Positions 1 through 5,673 are shown, counted from the first letter of the stretch. The stretch: DNA of 18,241 bases from an uncultured bacterium (GCA_905214675.1 CAJMMS010000036.1:1-18241), one strand, 5' to 3'. A program made the numbers and translations. Notes: a model not told the origin generated them from the letters alone.

Positions 1-2
1 TG

Positions 3-158
3 ATGTCTGAGCCGCAAAGCGGCGAGTTCTGCGAAGGGCGGATAACCGGCGCCCGGACCGAACAGAAAACGCAGCAGGTCAGGAGATTGTTTTGCAGTGG
101 ACGGCGTCCTGTTTCCGTATATCAATTTCTCGACAACTTCTTATTTGTAATATTTTGA
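3..158 (+). CDS. Possible 51-aa ORF or C-terminal fragment in left flank
   Basis: An open frame of 51 codons runs from an ATG at the window edge to a TGA at 156-158. It may continue upstream of the window. The first 110 bases are GC-rich and Arg/Gly/Glu-coding, the last part is AT-rich and codes for a hydrophobic tail ending in VIF. I see no domain. The composition resembles ORF remnants at the ends of mobile elements in gut Firmicutes, but that is an impression, not a match. It lies outside the prophage, on the chromosomal side of attL. It could equally be non-coding. Confidence 0.2.
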   Translation: MSEPQSGEFCEGRITGARTEQKTQQVRRLFCSGRRPVSVYQFLDNFLFVIF

Positions 159-163
159 CAAAG

Positions 164-196
164 AAAAAACCGCCAAAGTCAACGACTCTAGCGGTT
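164..196 (-). terminator. Rho-independent terminator at attL
   Basis: Read leftward, the sequence forms a 13-bp stem (GACTCTAGCGGTT arm at 184-196 with the arm at 168-180), a 3-nt loop and a run of six T. Several pairs are G-U. It is the counterpart of the terminator behind the intact tRNA-Arg at 9304-9337. One arm and the loop are identical in both and the other arm differs at three bases. In the integrated state it lies downstream of the leftward repressor-NERD operon and should end that transcript. Confidence 0.75.
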
Positions 197-198
197 TT

Positions 199-242
199 AC
201 CGTGCGTTAGAAGATTCGAACTCCCGACCTTTTGGTCCGTAG
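199..242. repeat. attL: 44-bp direct repeat, 3' half of tRNA-Arg
   Basis: These 44 bases are identical to 9339-9382 and match the tRNA-Arg gene from its 3' end through the T arm into the anticodon loop. Beyond base 242 the match stops (ATAATTC here, CCAAACG in the tRNA). Homology continues leftward through the terminator arm with a small mismatch/indel at 197-198. This is the usual footprint of tyrosine-recombinase integration into a tRNA gene. The crossover is probably in or near the anticodon loop. Confidence 0.9.
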
Positions 243-294
243 ATAATTCAACCAAGGTGTCAGAATGTGAGCTATTTGAAAGTTTGCAGTCTAA

Positions 295-999
295 TTAGCG
301 TTTCTGGTATTTCTTCTTGATGTTGTCAATGTGCTGCTGTTTCTGGGCTTTCGTAACCTGAGTCAGAGGGAGAAGCCGCTCATAGAGCTGATTGATTTCT
401 TCGGATGTCAGACGGTCAGGCTTTGCTTTTTCATTTTTAAGAAATTTGGAAAGGCTGTTGTATGCGATAACGTAAACGTTTTCACTTTCAACCGTGATCT
501 TTTTCAGGTTCGCACTTGAATTAAACGTAATCAGAGAAGTATATTTTTCCTCGCCGATCTGCAACAGCTTCTCCAGATACTTGATGTGCGTGTTGTTCTG
601 GCGAATTGGGTTGTAGAAGAAATACTTCTTGCCGTTCAAGGTTTCGCACCAGCGGCGATCCTTTTCGCTTCCGAAGATCCAGCCGGAATAGTTTTTGTTT
701 TCAAGTACATAGATACCTTTTGTGCAAATCATGATGATATCAATCTCTGTGGTATCATCTTCTTTCTTCTTTGGGATATAGACGTTGAAAAGCAGCTTCT
801 TTTCCAGGGAGGACTTGTCAAGTAATTCAGACATGCGGTATTCACCGCGAGCCCCCTTATCATTTAGAATATTCCAGAAACTGCGGGTACTTTGCTTACC
901 GTAACTGGAATTTTTGTATTTTGTGTTTTCGATATATGCAGTAATGCCTACGATCAGGACAGTAAAGACAACTACATATGCAAAAAGATCGTTTAACAT
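295..999 (-). CDS. NERD-domain membrane protein (prophage cargo)
   Basis: This 234-aa protein has one N-terminal membrane segment (residues about 5-22) followed by a cytosolic NERD (nuclease-related) domain at about 47-145. Visible motifs are GARGEY (49-54, E53), TTEID (D87), VLENKN (E100, K102) and NPIRQN (Q134). These match the restriction-endonuclease-like core of the family, so a metal-dependent nuclease fold is likely, though activity is unproven. The C-terminus is Lys/Gln-rich. The start is supported by AAAGGAG about 9 nt upstream. It lies 24 nt downstream of the repressor on the same strand and is probably cotranscribed, hence expressed in the lysogen. A defence or superinfection-exclusion role is inference; no phage structural role is evident. 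Confidence 0.85.
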   Translation of the reverse strand: MLNDLFAYVVVFTVLIVGITAYIENTKYKNSSYGKQSTRSFWNILNDKGARGEYRMSELLDKSSLEKKLLFNVYIPKKKEDDTTEIDIIMICTKGIYVLENKNYSGWIFGSEKDRRWCETLNGKKYFFYNPIRQNNTHIKYLEKLLQIGEEKYTSLITFNSSANLKKITVESENVYVIAYNSLSKFLKNEKAKPDRLTSEEINQLYERLLPLTQVTKAQKQQHIDNIKKKYQKR

Positions 1000-1023
1000 A
1001 ACTCTACTCCTTTGTATGTTTAT

Positions 1024-1368
1024 TTAACCAATCTTGGATAGGGATGATTCTTCTGTTTCTTCTGGCACGTTTAACAATTCCCTTATGATAGCCTGACGTT
1101 CAGGACTGCAACTCCGGTAAGATTCGATGAGCTTCTTTTCCTGAACAGATAGGCTTTCAGACTGCTTCCCGGTGAGCAGGTACTCTACTGTAGTCCCTAG
1201 AATTTGGGATAGTTCGAAAAGCGTTTCAGTGGATGGAATTTGATTTTTCTTACAGTTGCCTATCATATTTTTAGACAAACCGAGTTGAGCGGTAATTTCT
1301 TTGTTACTTTTGCCGCTTTTTTCCATGCAATCGCTTATTCTTTTGCCGAAATTTTCTTTATCAATCAT
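1024..1368 (-). CDS. XRE-family (Cro/CI-like) prophage repressor
   Basis: A 114-aa protein with an HTH_3 domain at about residues 6-66: a helix with GKRISDCMEKSG, then the helix-turn-helix around ITAQLGLSKNMIGNCKK, then the LFELSQILGTTVEYLLTGK ending typical of the family. The C-terminal 45 residues are charged and may dimerise. I chose the ATG at 1366-1368, preceded by GGAG 10 nt upstream. A longer frame to 1440 would run through the operators and lacks an RBS. It is divergent from the early operon, and two matching palindromes lie in the intervening control region. Inferred role: maintains lysogeny by blocking the rightward promoter and probably adjusting its own expression. Confidence 0.88.
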   Translation of the reverse strand: MIDKENFGKRISDCMEKSGKSNKEITAQLGLSKNMIGNCKKNQIPSTETLFELSQILGTTVEYLLTGKQSESLSVQEKKLIESYRSCSPERQAIIRELLNVPEETEESSLSKIG

Positions 1369-1384
1369 AAAAAATATTCTCCAT

Positions 1385-1400
1385 TCCCATAAATAAGGGA
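1385..1400. promoter_or_regulatory. Operator O1, TCCC-N8-GGGA palindrome
   Basis: A 16-bp dyad, TCCC-ATAAATAA-GGGA, located 17 bp upstream of the repressor start codon. It matches a second dyad at 1416-1431 in arms, spacing and AT-rich centre. The site overlaps the repressor 5' leader or promoter, which suggests autoregulation. Binding is inferred from symmetry and position. Confidence 0.7.
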
Positions 1401-1408
1401 TAAAATCA

Positions 1409-1437
1409 TTGACAATCCCAAAATAAAGGGATATAAT
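1409..1437 (+). promoter_or_regulatory. Rightward early promoter, perfect sigma-A consensus
   Basis: TTGACA at 1409-1414, a 17-bp spacer and TATAAT at 1432-1437 form an exact consensus promoter. It points to the early genes starting at 1559. The operator at 1416-1431 fills nearly the whole spacer, so a bound repressor would exclude RNA polymerase. Predicted transcript start is near 1444. Confidence 0.85.
1416..1431. promoter_or_regulatory. Operator O2 inside the early promoter spacer
   Basis: A 16-bp dyad, TCCC-AAAATAAA-GGGA, extendable to 18 bp as ATCCC...GGGAT. It lies exactly between the -35 and -10 boxes. Its centre is 31 bp, about three helical turns, from the centre of the copy at 1385-1400, so both face the same side of the helix and could be bound cooperatively. 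Confidence 0.75.
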
Positions 1438-1449
1438 CAACTTGAGTTG

Positions 1450-1506
1450 AAAAGTGACACCTTTGTTGTCTGGTTAACATCTTATTTTACCATAGATGTC
1501 ACTTTT
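1450..1506 (+). promoter_or_regulatory. Long-range inverted repeat in early 5' leader
   Basis: AAAAGTGACA at 1450-1459 is perfectly complementary to TGTCACTTTT at 1497-1506, with 37 nt between. The predicted transcript starts near 1444, so this stem would sit at the extreme 5' end of the early mRNA. A smaller hairpin (TGTGCA-GGA-TGCACA, 1521-1535) follows. Possible roles are mRNA stabilisation or a second protein-binding site; neither can be told from sequence. Confidence 0.4.
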
Positions 1507-1558
1507 TGACAAACTGAAATTGTGCAGGATGCACATAGGGCGAAAGGGGAAAATAGCA

Positions 1559-1735
1559 ATGAAAAAAGTATTAGAGATCAGGGACTACACGGCAATGTGT
1601 TTGAAGTACTGCAAACTTTCACATTCAGCAGGAGTGGCAGAGACAAAAGAAGTTGCTGACCAGATATCTGAATTAGCTAAGACAGTCATGGCACAGATCC
1701 AGAAGATGCGTGCAGAAGCGGAGGTGTTCCGATGA
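1559..1735 (+). CDS. Small early phage protein, 58 aa, unknown function
   Basis: First gene of the rightward operon. The start at 1559 is chosen because GAAAGGGG ends 8 nt before it; an in-frame ATG at 1496 lies inside the leader inverted repeat and has no RBS. The product is hydrophilic, mostly helical by composition, with two cysteines near residues 14 and 18, and no membrane segment. The stop overlaps the next start (ATGA at 1732-1735), implying translational coupling to the RHH-like protein. I do not recognise a family. Confidence 0.65.
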   Translation: MKKVLEIRDYTAMCLKYCKLSHSAGVAETKEVADQISELAKTVMAQIQKMRAEAEVFR

Positions 1736-2046
1736 AACAGCCAAAACCAAATGCGAAAAGCATCCGCATGACAGATGAAGTCTTTCAGTATATTAACAGC
1801 TTCGAGGGTGACGGCTTCAACGAAAAGCTTCAGAACATTGTCCTCTTCAGCATGAAAACCGAAGCAGAACGTCGAAGCCGCCTTGAACTTCTTGACGATA
1901 TGATCGCAGTGAAAAGCAATACACTGTATAACAAGCTCCGCGTGATGGATGCGATGCTGACAAGGTGCCAGCATGGGCTGGAAGGCTGCCGGGACATACT
2001 GGATCAGTATACAGACGGCATGGAAGCCGGAGACAGCGAAGGCTAA
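1732..2046 (+). CDS. RHH-like small DNA-binding candidate, 104 aa
   Basis: The N-terminal half (about residues 8-45) has the pattern of short ribbon-helix-helix-type proteins common on Firmicutes plasmids and phages: a beta strand KSIRMTDEV, then YINSFEGDGFNEKLQNIV. A charged, probably coiled-coil segment follows (EAERRSRLELLDDMIAVKS), with two Cys in the tail. The start overlaps the previous stop by 4 nt. Inference: a DNA-binding regulator or replication accessory acting early. No family assignment is certain. The large non-coding hairpin region begins right after its stop. Confidence 0.6.
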   Translation: MKQPKPNAKSIRMTDEVFQYINSFEGDGFNEKLQNIVLFSMKTEAERRSRLELLDDMIAVKSNTLYNKLRVMDAMLTRCQHGLEGCRDILDQYTDGMEAGDSEG

Positions 2047-2516
2047 GGAAATACAGCGGGGCACAGTCAAGGGAGCAAGTGAGGATATGTTCACCCGCAG
2101 GGGGAAGGATACCGGAACGACCCTTGACGGTGATCGAAAAGTTAGCATGTCAGGCGGAGGGGAGGCTTTCCCGCCCCTCCTGCCCCGTGGCGAACGCCCC
2201 CGGAGGGAACCCGGGGTGCAGGGGACAGTTGTCCCTTGCCGGGTTTGGGCAGAGCCCAAGGGGAGGAACTGGCAGGAATCAGACTGGACGGTTTCAGCAT
2301 CGCCATCCAGCCTGAAACAAACAATTTTTCACACAACAGTGGTTTTCAGGGGCTTTTTCTCCTCTTGAAAATATATTTTCCCTTTCCGGAGGCTCTACGC
2401 TTCCGGAAGACCCTAAAGCGGAGGGAATCATACAGAACCTAGCACTTTTAAGTGTTTGGATACATAAACAACAAGTTTTTACTGCGGCTGGTATGCGGCA
2501 GGGAAAGGGGCTTATT
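2047..2516. other. 470-bp non-coding hairpin cluster, candidate phage intergenic/origin or packaging region
   Basis: No convincing gene is present; the GC-rich open frames here lack RBSs and have implausible composition. Instead there is a run of hairpins. GGAGGGG at 2156-2162 pairs with CCCCTCC at 2174-2180. CCCC-C-GG at 2197-2203 pairs with CCCGGGG at 2210-2216 (one mismatch). GGGAC-AGTT-GTCCC lies at 2222-2235. TTGGGC-AGA-GCCCAA lies at 2245-2259. GTTTCAG at 2291-2297 pairs with CTGAAAC at 2312-2318. Further right are two TCCGGA copies near 2390-2410 and CACTT-TT-AAGTG near 2445. In Ff phages the packaging signal and both replication origins sit in such a hairpin-rich intergenic region. 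The same role here is inference. Confidence 0.55.
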
Positions 2517-2855
2517 ATGAACAGCAAAGCAAAGATACTCCTGATGTATGCGAATGAGTACAACTTACAGGATGAGAACGGCAGACAGGTGTCTGGCTGT
2601 ACGATCAACTACTTTTTCTACGGGGAACACGGCGAAGCCATGAAACCGCAGGAAGGTGCAAACGGTGCAATCGGCTATCAGAGAGCGAAATGCTCACTTC
2701 CGCAGGAAGTACGCTTTTCGGTCATCAAGGCACCGGCACTGTACGAAGCAGATTTCGAAATGAGCATAGGTTCAGACGGCAAGCCTGTCATGAAAGTAGT
2801 GGGCTTGCAGTATCTCAGTGATATCAGTATCACTGCGGTAAACAACGGCAAGTAA
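2517..2855 (+). CDS. Putative phage ssDNA-binding protein (pV-like by position)
   Basis: A 112-aa soluble protein preceded by GAAAGGGG at 2503-2510. The sequence alternates short strand-like stretches with glycine turns (KILLMYANEYNL, CTINYFFYGEHGE, EVRFSVIKAPALYEADFEM, VVGLQYLSDISITAV), which fits a small all-beta OB-type fold. Size, aromatic content and place directly upstream of the coat genes match gene V-type proteins that coat phage ssDNA and, in Ff phages, also repress translation. I see no diagnostic motif, so this is assigned by context. If correct, it is the first candidate to bind the three repeated leaders. Its stop overlaps the next start (TAATG). Confidence 0.5.
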   Translation: MNSKAKILLMYANEYNLQDENGRQVSGCTINYFFYGEHGEAMKPQEGANGAIGYQRAKCSLPQEVRFSVIKAPALYEADFEMSIGSDGKPVMKVVGLQYLSDISITAVNNGK

Positions 2856-3424
2856 TGCCTATGGAAACAGAAACTTTAGAAACAGAAACCATAGAAACAA
2901 GTGTAGATTATTCGGCAGGTTTTTTGAAGTTGCACGAAGATCTCCAGACACTCCAGGCATCAGTGGACGGCATCCAGAAGCTTCTGGGTGACTATCTGCC
3001 GGAGATAACGGAACAGGGAAATACCGACACCCCCATAGCATTGTTTCAGGAAATCAATGAGAAACTACAGACACTCGCTGTTCCAGAAGAACCGGAGGTA
3101 ATTGGAGCTGAAGCAGGCTTTCAGCAGGAAATTTCCGCAGAAACTGAACCGGAAACAGAAACACAAGCAGAGACAGAAACAGAACAGCCGGAGACGGAGC
3201 CTGGAACAGAAACTCTACCGGAAAAAGATACAACTGGATCTGCTGGTGCTGAAGTATCTGTTCAGGAAATGATAGAAGAACTCAAAAAGTTGAACCAGCA
3301 CTTGGAGACCATAGAGACAACACAACAAAATCTGATGAATATACAGGTGCCGATCATGTGCGGGGTGGGGATGATCTTCGGAAGCCTCCTTGCAATCGTG
3401 TTTTCCCGGTACCTGAAAACGTGA
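2855..3424 (+). CDS. Glu/Thr-rich single-TM protein, probable minor virion protein
   Basis: A 189-aa protein translationally coupled to the previous gene by a TAATG overlap. The N-terminal 75 residues are acidic with heptad-like leucines (LHEDLQTLQASVDGIQKLL). Residues about 93-122 are a low-complexity run of ET/TE and EP repeats. A second coiled-coil-like stretch lies at 135-160. One membrane helix covers about 165-184, with SRYLKT after it. Acidic outside and short basic inside is the topology of filamentous coat proteins before assembly. There is no signal peptide. A minor virion or assembly role is inferred from context; no homologous family is recognised. Confidence 0.55.
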   Translation: MPMETETLETETIETSVDYSAGFLKLHEDLQTLQASVDGIQKLLGDYLPEITEQGNTDTPIALFQEINEKLQTLAVPEEPEVIGAEAGFQQEISAETEPETETQAETETEQPETEPGTETLPEKDTTGSAGAEVSVQEMIEELKKLNQHLETIETTQQNLMNIQVPIMCGVGMIFGSLLAIVFSRYLKT

Positions 3425-3436
3425 GGTGGTTGAACA

Positions 3437-3577
3437 ATGATGATGAGCGTCATAACGATTCAGGACTTTACAAAACTTTTTCTGTCATTTATCCCGGTTG
3501 GCTTTTTATGTGCCTTCTTTTTCATACTTGTAGGCTTAGCGATAACCGGGTTGATGAAGATATTTAACAAGGCATAA
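3437..3577 (+). CDS. 46-aa hydrophobic peptide, candidate pVII/pIX-type minor coat protein
   Basis: A short ORF starting with three ATG codons, preceded by GAGGTGG, and ending 18 nt before the coat gene. The product has an N-terminal polar stretch (SVITIQDFTKL), one long membrane helix (about residues 14-39) and a basic end (KIFNKA). Filamentous phages encode very small hydrophobic tip proteins next to the major coat gene. Size, placement and RBS support a real gene; the exact role is inference. Confidence 0.65.
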   Translation: MMMSVITIQDFTKLFLSFIPVGFLCAFFFILVGLAITGLMKIFNKA

Positions 3578-3595
3578 GCCGGAAAGGAGACAAAC

Positions 3596-3757
3596 ATGGA
3601 AGATATGGTAACAGCTCTGACGACTCAGTTTACGAGCATCGGAACTTCTCTTACAGGCATTGTAACCTCAGTGCTTCCGATCGCACTGCCGATCATCGGC
3701 GGCGTGTTCGTCATCACAAAAGGTATCAGCATCTTCAAGAAGATCGCCAATAAGTAG
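3596..3757 (+). CDS. 53-aa major coat (pVIII-like) protein
   Basis: The product has the three-part layout of a filamentous major coat protein: acidic N-terminus (E2, D3), hydrophobic membrane-spanning middle (about 22-40, including LPIALPIIGG), and basic C-terminus (K42, K48, K49, K53) that would contact DNA. No cleavable signal peptide is visible, as in Pf3 coat protein, which inserts without a leader. The RBS is strong (AAAGGAG, 6 nt before ATG). A strong terminator directly follows, allowing high expression of coat relative to downstream genes, as in Ff phages after gene VIII. The coat assignment rests on architecture and context. Confidence 0.75.
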   Translation: MEDMVTALTTQFTSIGTSLTGIVTSVLPIALPIIGGVFVITKGISIFKKIANK

Positions 3758-3762
3758 TATCA

Positions 3763-3819
3763 ACTGGAATGTTTTTCCAGTCTTCGGGGAAGGAAGGACG
3801 TTTCCTTCCTCTTTTTTTA
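3763..3819 (+). terminator. Double-hairpin terminator after coat gene
   Basis: The first hairpin is ACTGGAA-TGTTT-TTCCAGT (3763-3781). The second is AGGAAGGA-CGTT-TCCTTCCT (3791-3810), followed by C and seven T. This is a textbook intrinsic terminator between the coat gene and the pIII-like gene. The downstream leader therefore depends on read-through or on a promoter I cannot see. Confidence 0.85.
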
Positions 3820-3835
3820 TCGTTTTTCAGAGAAA

Positions 3836-3900
3836 TGTATCTCAAAGGAAGCAGGCTGCAACGCTGATCGGCTTTGTGCTGAAGGTGAAAACGAGATACA
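3836..3900 (+). promoter_or_regulatory. Repeated 65-nt leader element, copy A (before pIII-like gene)
   Basis: TGTATCTC at 3836-3843 pairs with GAGATACA at 3893-3900 around a 49-nt interior. Interior positions 9-23 can form a small hairpin with loop CTGCAA, and 26-38 form CGGC-TTTGT-GCTG. The Shine-Dalgarno GGAAAGGGG follows immediately and the start codon is 14 nt downstream. Copies B and C have the same closing helix and the same interior length. 40 of 49 interior bases match copy C and 30 match copy B. Confidence 0.75.
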
Positions 3901-3914
3901 GGAAAGGGGCAAAT

Positions 3915-5444
3915 ATGGGAATGACATTGAAACGAGCCGGGAAGAACATCGTTATTGGCTTCCTGGTACTGGCGATAACGCTCTCGAGTATCCTGTACCC
4001 GGCAAAGCGGGCAGAGGCGGCAGAAATCGCCGTAGGCTGGGGACTTGCGGAAGTACTCGAGGCAATCTTTGCAACCTATGGCTTTGTCTACCTCACCGAC
4101 AAGATGTGCAATGCAGACTGGTGGACAGATGGGAACAACGCACTTGATCCGGACTGGCAGGATCTCCATGACTCCATGGAAGAAGATTACGAAAGACAAT
4201 GGGAAGTCGTCTACGGCTCCGGAGGGGACGGTGGGGACGAGAGCGAACCCCAGAGTGAACCGGATGACAAGCCGCCGAGGAAATTTGACGACATCATAGA
4301 GAAAGCCAAGAAAACCAAGACGCTTGACCTGAATCAGGGAGCGTTTGACCTGATAAAGAACTGGGTAGATAAGTATGTGCAGAAGTCCTATGAAATGGGG
4401 GCACTGATCTGTGATAAGACCATGCCGGATAAATTTAACGCTCCGCTGGATCATGTGGGGGCAAATACAGCTTTTGTAGTTACTCAATGGGCAAATTATC
4501 ATGAGTATACTTATGTTGTTAATTTGACTTCTCCATATTATTGTCATGAGACTGGCTCGAATTTCGGATATATGTATTATATTGATGATCTTGTGGATAC
4601 TCATGAAGTCTATAAGTACGAAAATGGGAGTCTTGTTTGGAGCAGCATATCAGATGCTATTTGGGGTATACCAAGATCTTATTCTTATCGAAACCATAAA
4701 ATATGGTATTCGTCTATCGGAGTTAAAAGAGTATTTACGACAGGTGTTCAATTTAGAACAGAAGATGAATGTAAAAAATATCTTGAGCAGCTTATAGATG
4801 AGTATGAAGATTCGAAACCAGATAAAAAACCAGCCAAGAAGAAAGTCAAAGCCCCGATCTGGGTGACCCCGGAGCTTCAGGACACTTACGAGAACAACGG
4901 CAAGCTGGAATATCCTTCGGCACCGAAGCAGATCAACGTCCCTTCGGCTGACCAGATGGCAGACGCGGCACAGCAGCTGAACCCGGAGAGTAATCCGGAT
5001 CTTGCAGCAGACAAGAGCAACGCACCGAAGTACATCGAGAATCTGATCGCAAAGTTAGACCCTGTGCCGACACCTTCCCCGAACCCGACACCGGAACCAG
5101 AACCAGAACCGGACACGAAGCCGGAACAGCCGGACACGAACCCATCAAACCCGGATTCCGGAGATGACCCGGATAACAGTTCCTTCACGGCAGACCTCAA
5201 GAAGCTTTTCCCATTCTGTATCCCGTTTGACCTGATCCATGCGTTGAACGTGCTTTCGGTGGAGGGAAAAGCCCCGGTCTTTAAGTTTCCATTTAAAGTG
5301 GACTATGGGCCTGTGCATGTGAATGAAGAGTGGGTGCTTGACTTTGCGGACTATGAGAGCGTTGTCCAGATCCTGCGTGTATTTGAAACGCTGTCGTTCA
5401 TCGTTTCGCTGATACTGATAACAAGAAATATCATCAAGGGGTGA
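3915..5444 (+). CDS. pIII-like minor coat / adsorption protein
   Basis: A 509-aa secreted, membrane-anchored protein. The ATG at 3915 is chosen because GGAAAGGGG lies just upstream; an earlier in-frame start at 3876 is inside the leader RNA. A signal peptide spans 1-35 (KR-rich start, hydrophobic core, AEA-A cleavage site). It is followed by an Asp/Trp-rich domain, a central domain (about 175-300), a proline-rich PEP/TP linker (about 383-420), a conserved-looking segment with FPFCIPFDLI and FKFPFKVDYG, and a final membrane anchor (about 485-507). This N-terminal receptor part, flexible linker and C-terminal anchor is the design of filamentous pIII. DNA at about 4450-4810 is markedly more AT-rich than both flanks, suggesting an exchanged receptor-binding module. 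Confidence 0.78.
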   Translation: MGMTLKRAGKNIVIGFLVLAITLSSILYPAKRAEAAEIAVGWGLAEVLEAIFATYGFVYLTDKMCNADWWTDGNNALDPDWQDLHDSMEEDYERQWEVVYGSGGDGGDESEPQSEPDDKPPRKFDDIIEKAKKTKTLDLNQGAFDLIKNWVDKYVQKSYEMGALICDKTMPDKFNAPLDHVGANTAFVVTQWANYHEYTYVVNLTSPYYCHETGSNFGYMYYIDDLVDTHEVYKYENGSLVWSSISDAIWGIPRSYSYRNHKIWYSSIGVKRVFTTGVQFRTEDECKKYLEQLIDEYEDSKPDKKPAKKKVKAPIWVTPELQDTYENNGKLEYPSAPKQINVPSADQMADAAQQLNPESNPDLAADKSNAPKYIENLIAKLDPVPTPSPNPTPEPEPEPDTKPEQPDTNPSNPDSGDDPDNSSFTADLKKLFPFCIPFDLIHALNVLSVEGKAPVFKFPFKVDYGPVHVNEEWVLDFADYESVVQILRVFETLSFIVSLILITRNIIKG

Positions 5445-5448
5445 TTTT

Positions 5449-5670
5449 ATGGAGATCGTAACAAAATTTTTAGATTGGGTGCTGAAGCTTTTGCCAACCA
5501 GCCCATTTGCCGCATATATCGATGCACTGGAAAACATACCGTTTCTTGCTTACCTGAATTACTTCCTGCCGATATCAACGTTCGTCGCGATCGGGGAAGC
5601 GTGGCTCGTAGCGGTCGGACTTTTCTACTTGTACAGTATTATTCTGCGGTGGATCAGGGCGATTGAGTAG
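5449..5670 (+). CDS. pVI-like small membrane protein, 73 aa
   Basis: It starts 4 nt after the pIII-like stop, with AAGGGG(TGA) as RBS. The product is almost entirely hydrophobic, with two or three membrane segments (about 8-20, 30-45, 47-68) and a basic amphipathic end (LRWIRAIE). In inoviruses a small membrane protein between pIII and pI (pVI in Ff, DUF2523-type in others) forms the virion end together with pIII. Position and topology fit that role; sequence alone does not prove it. Confidence 0.65.
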   Translation: MEIVTKFLDWVLKLLPTSPFAAYIDALENIPFLAYLNYFLPISTFVAIGEAWLVAVGLFYLYSIILRWIRAIE

Positions 5671-5673
5671 TCG

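Noticed and set aside
1369..1440. N-terminal extension of the repressor to 1440
   Set aside because: It would translate through both operators and the promoter; the internal ATG at 1368 has an RBS and gives the usual family length.
1585..2368. Several GC-rich open frames on both strands over the early genes and hairpin region
   Set aside because: No RBS, Arg/Gly/Pro-rich implausible products, and the DNA is explained by inverted repeats.
3281..3460. CRISPR-like or other regularly spaced repeats
   Set aside because: Scanned the whole window; only low-complexity codon repeats (GAAACAG-type) and the three leaders were found, with no repeat-spacer pattern.
3876..3914. Upstream start codon for the pIII-like gene
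   Set aside because: It lies inside the structured leader and would add a charged stretch before the signal peptide; the ATG at 3915 has the correct RBS.
3735..4604. 289-aa open frame on the minus strand across the pIII-like gene
   Set aside because: Antisense to a well-supported secreted protein and to leader copy A; no RBS, Cys/His/Pro-rich shadow composition.
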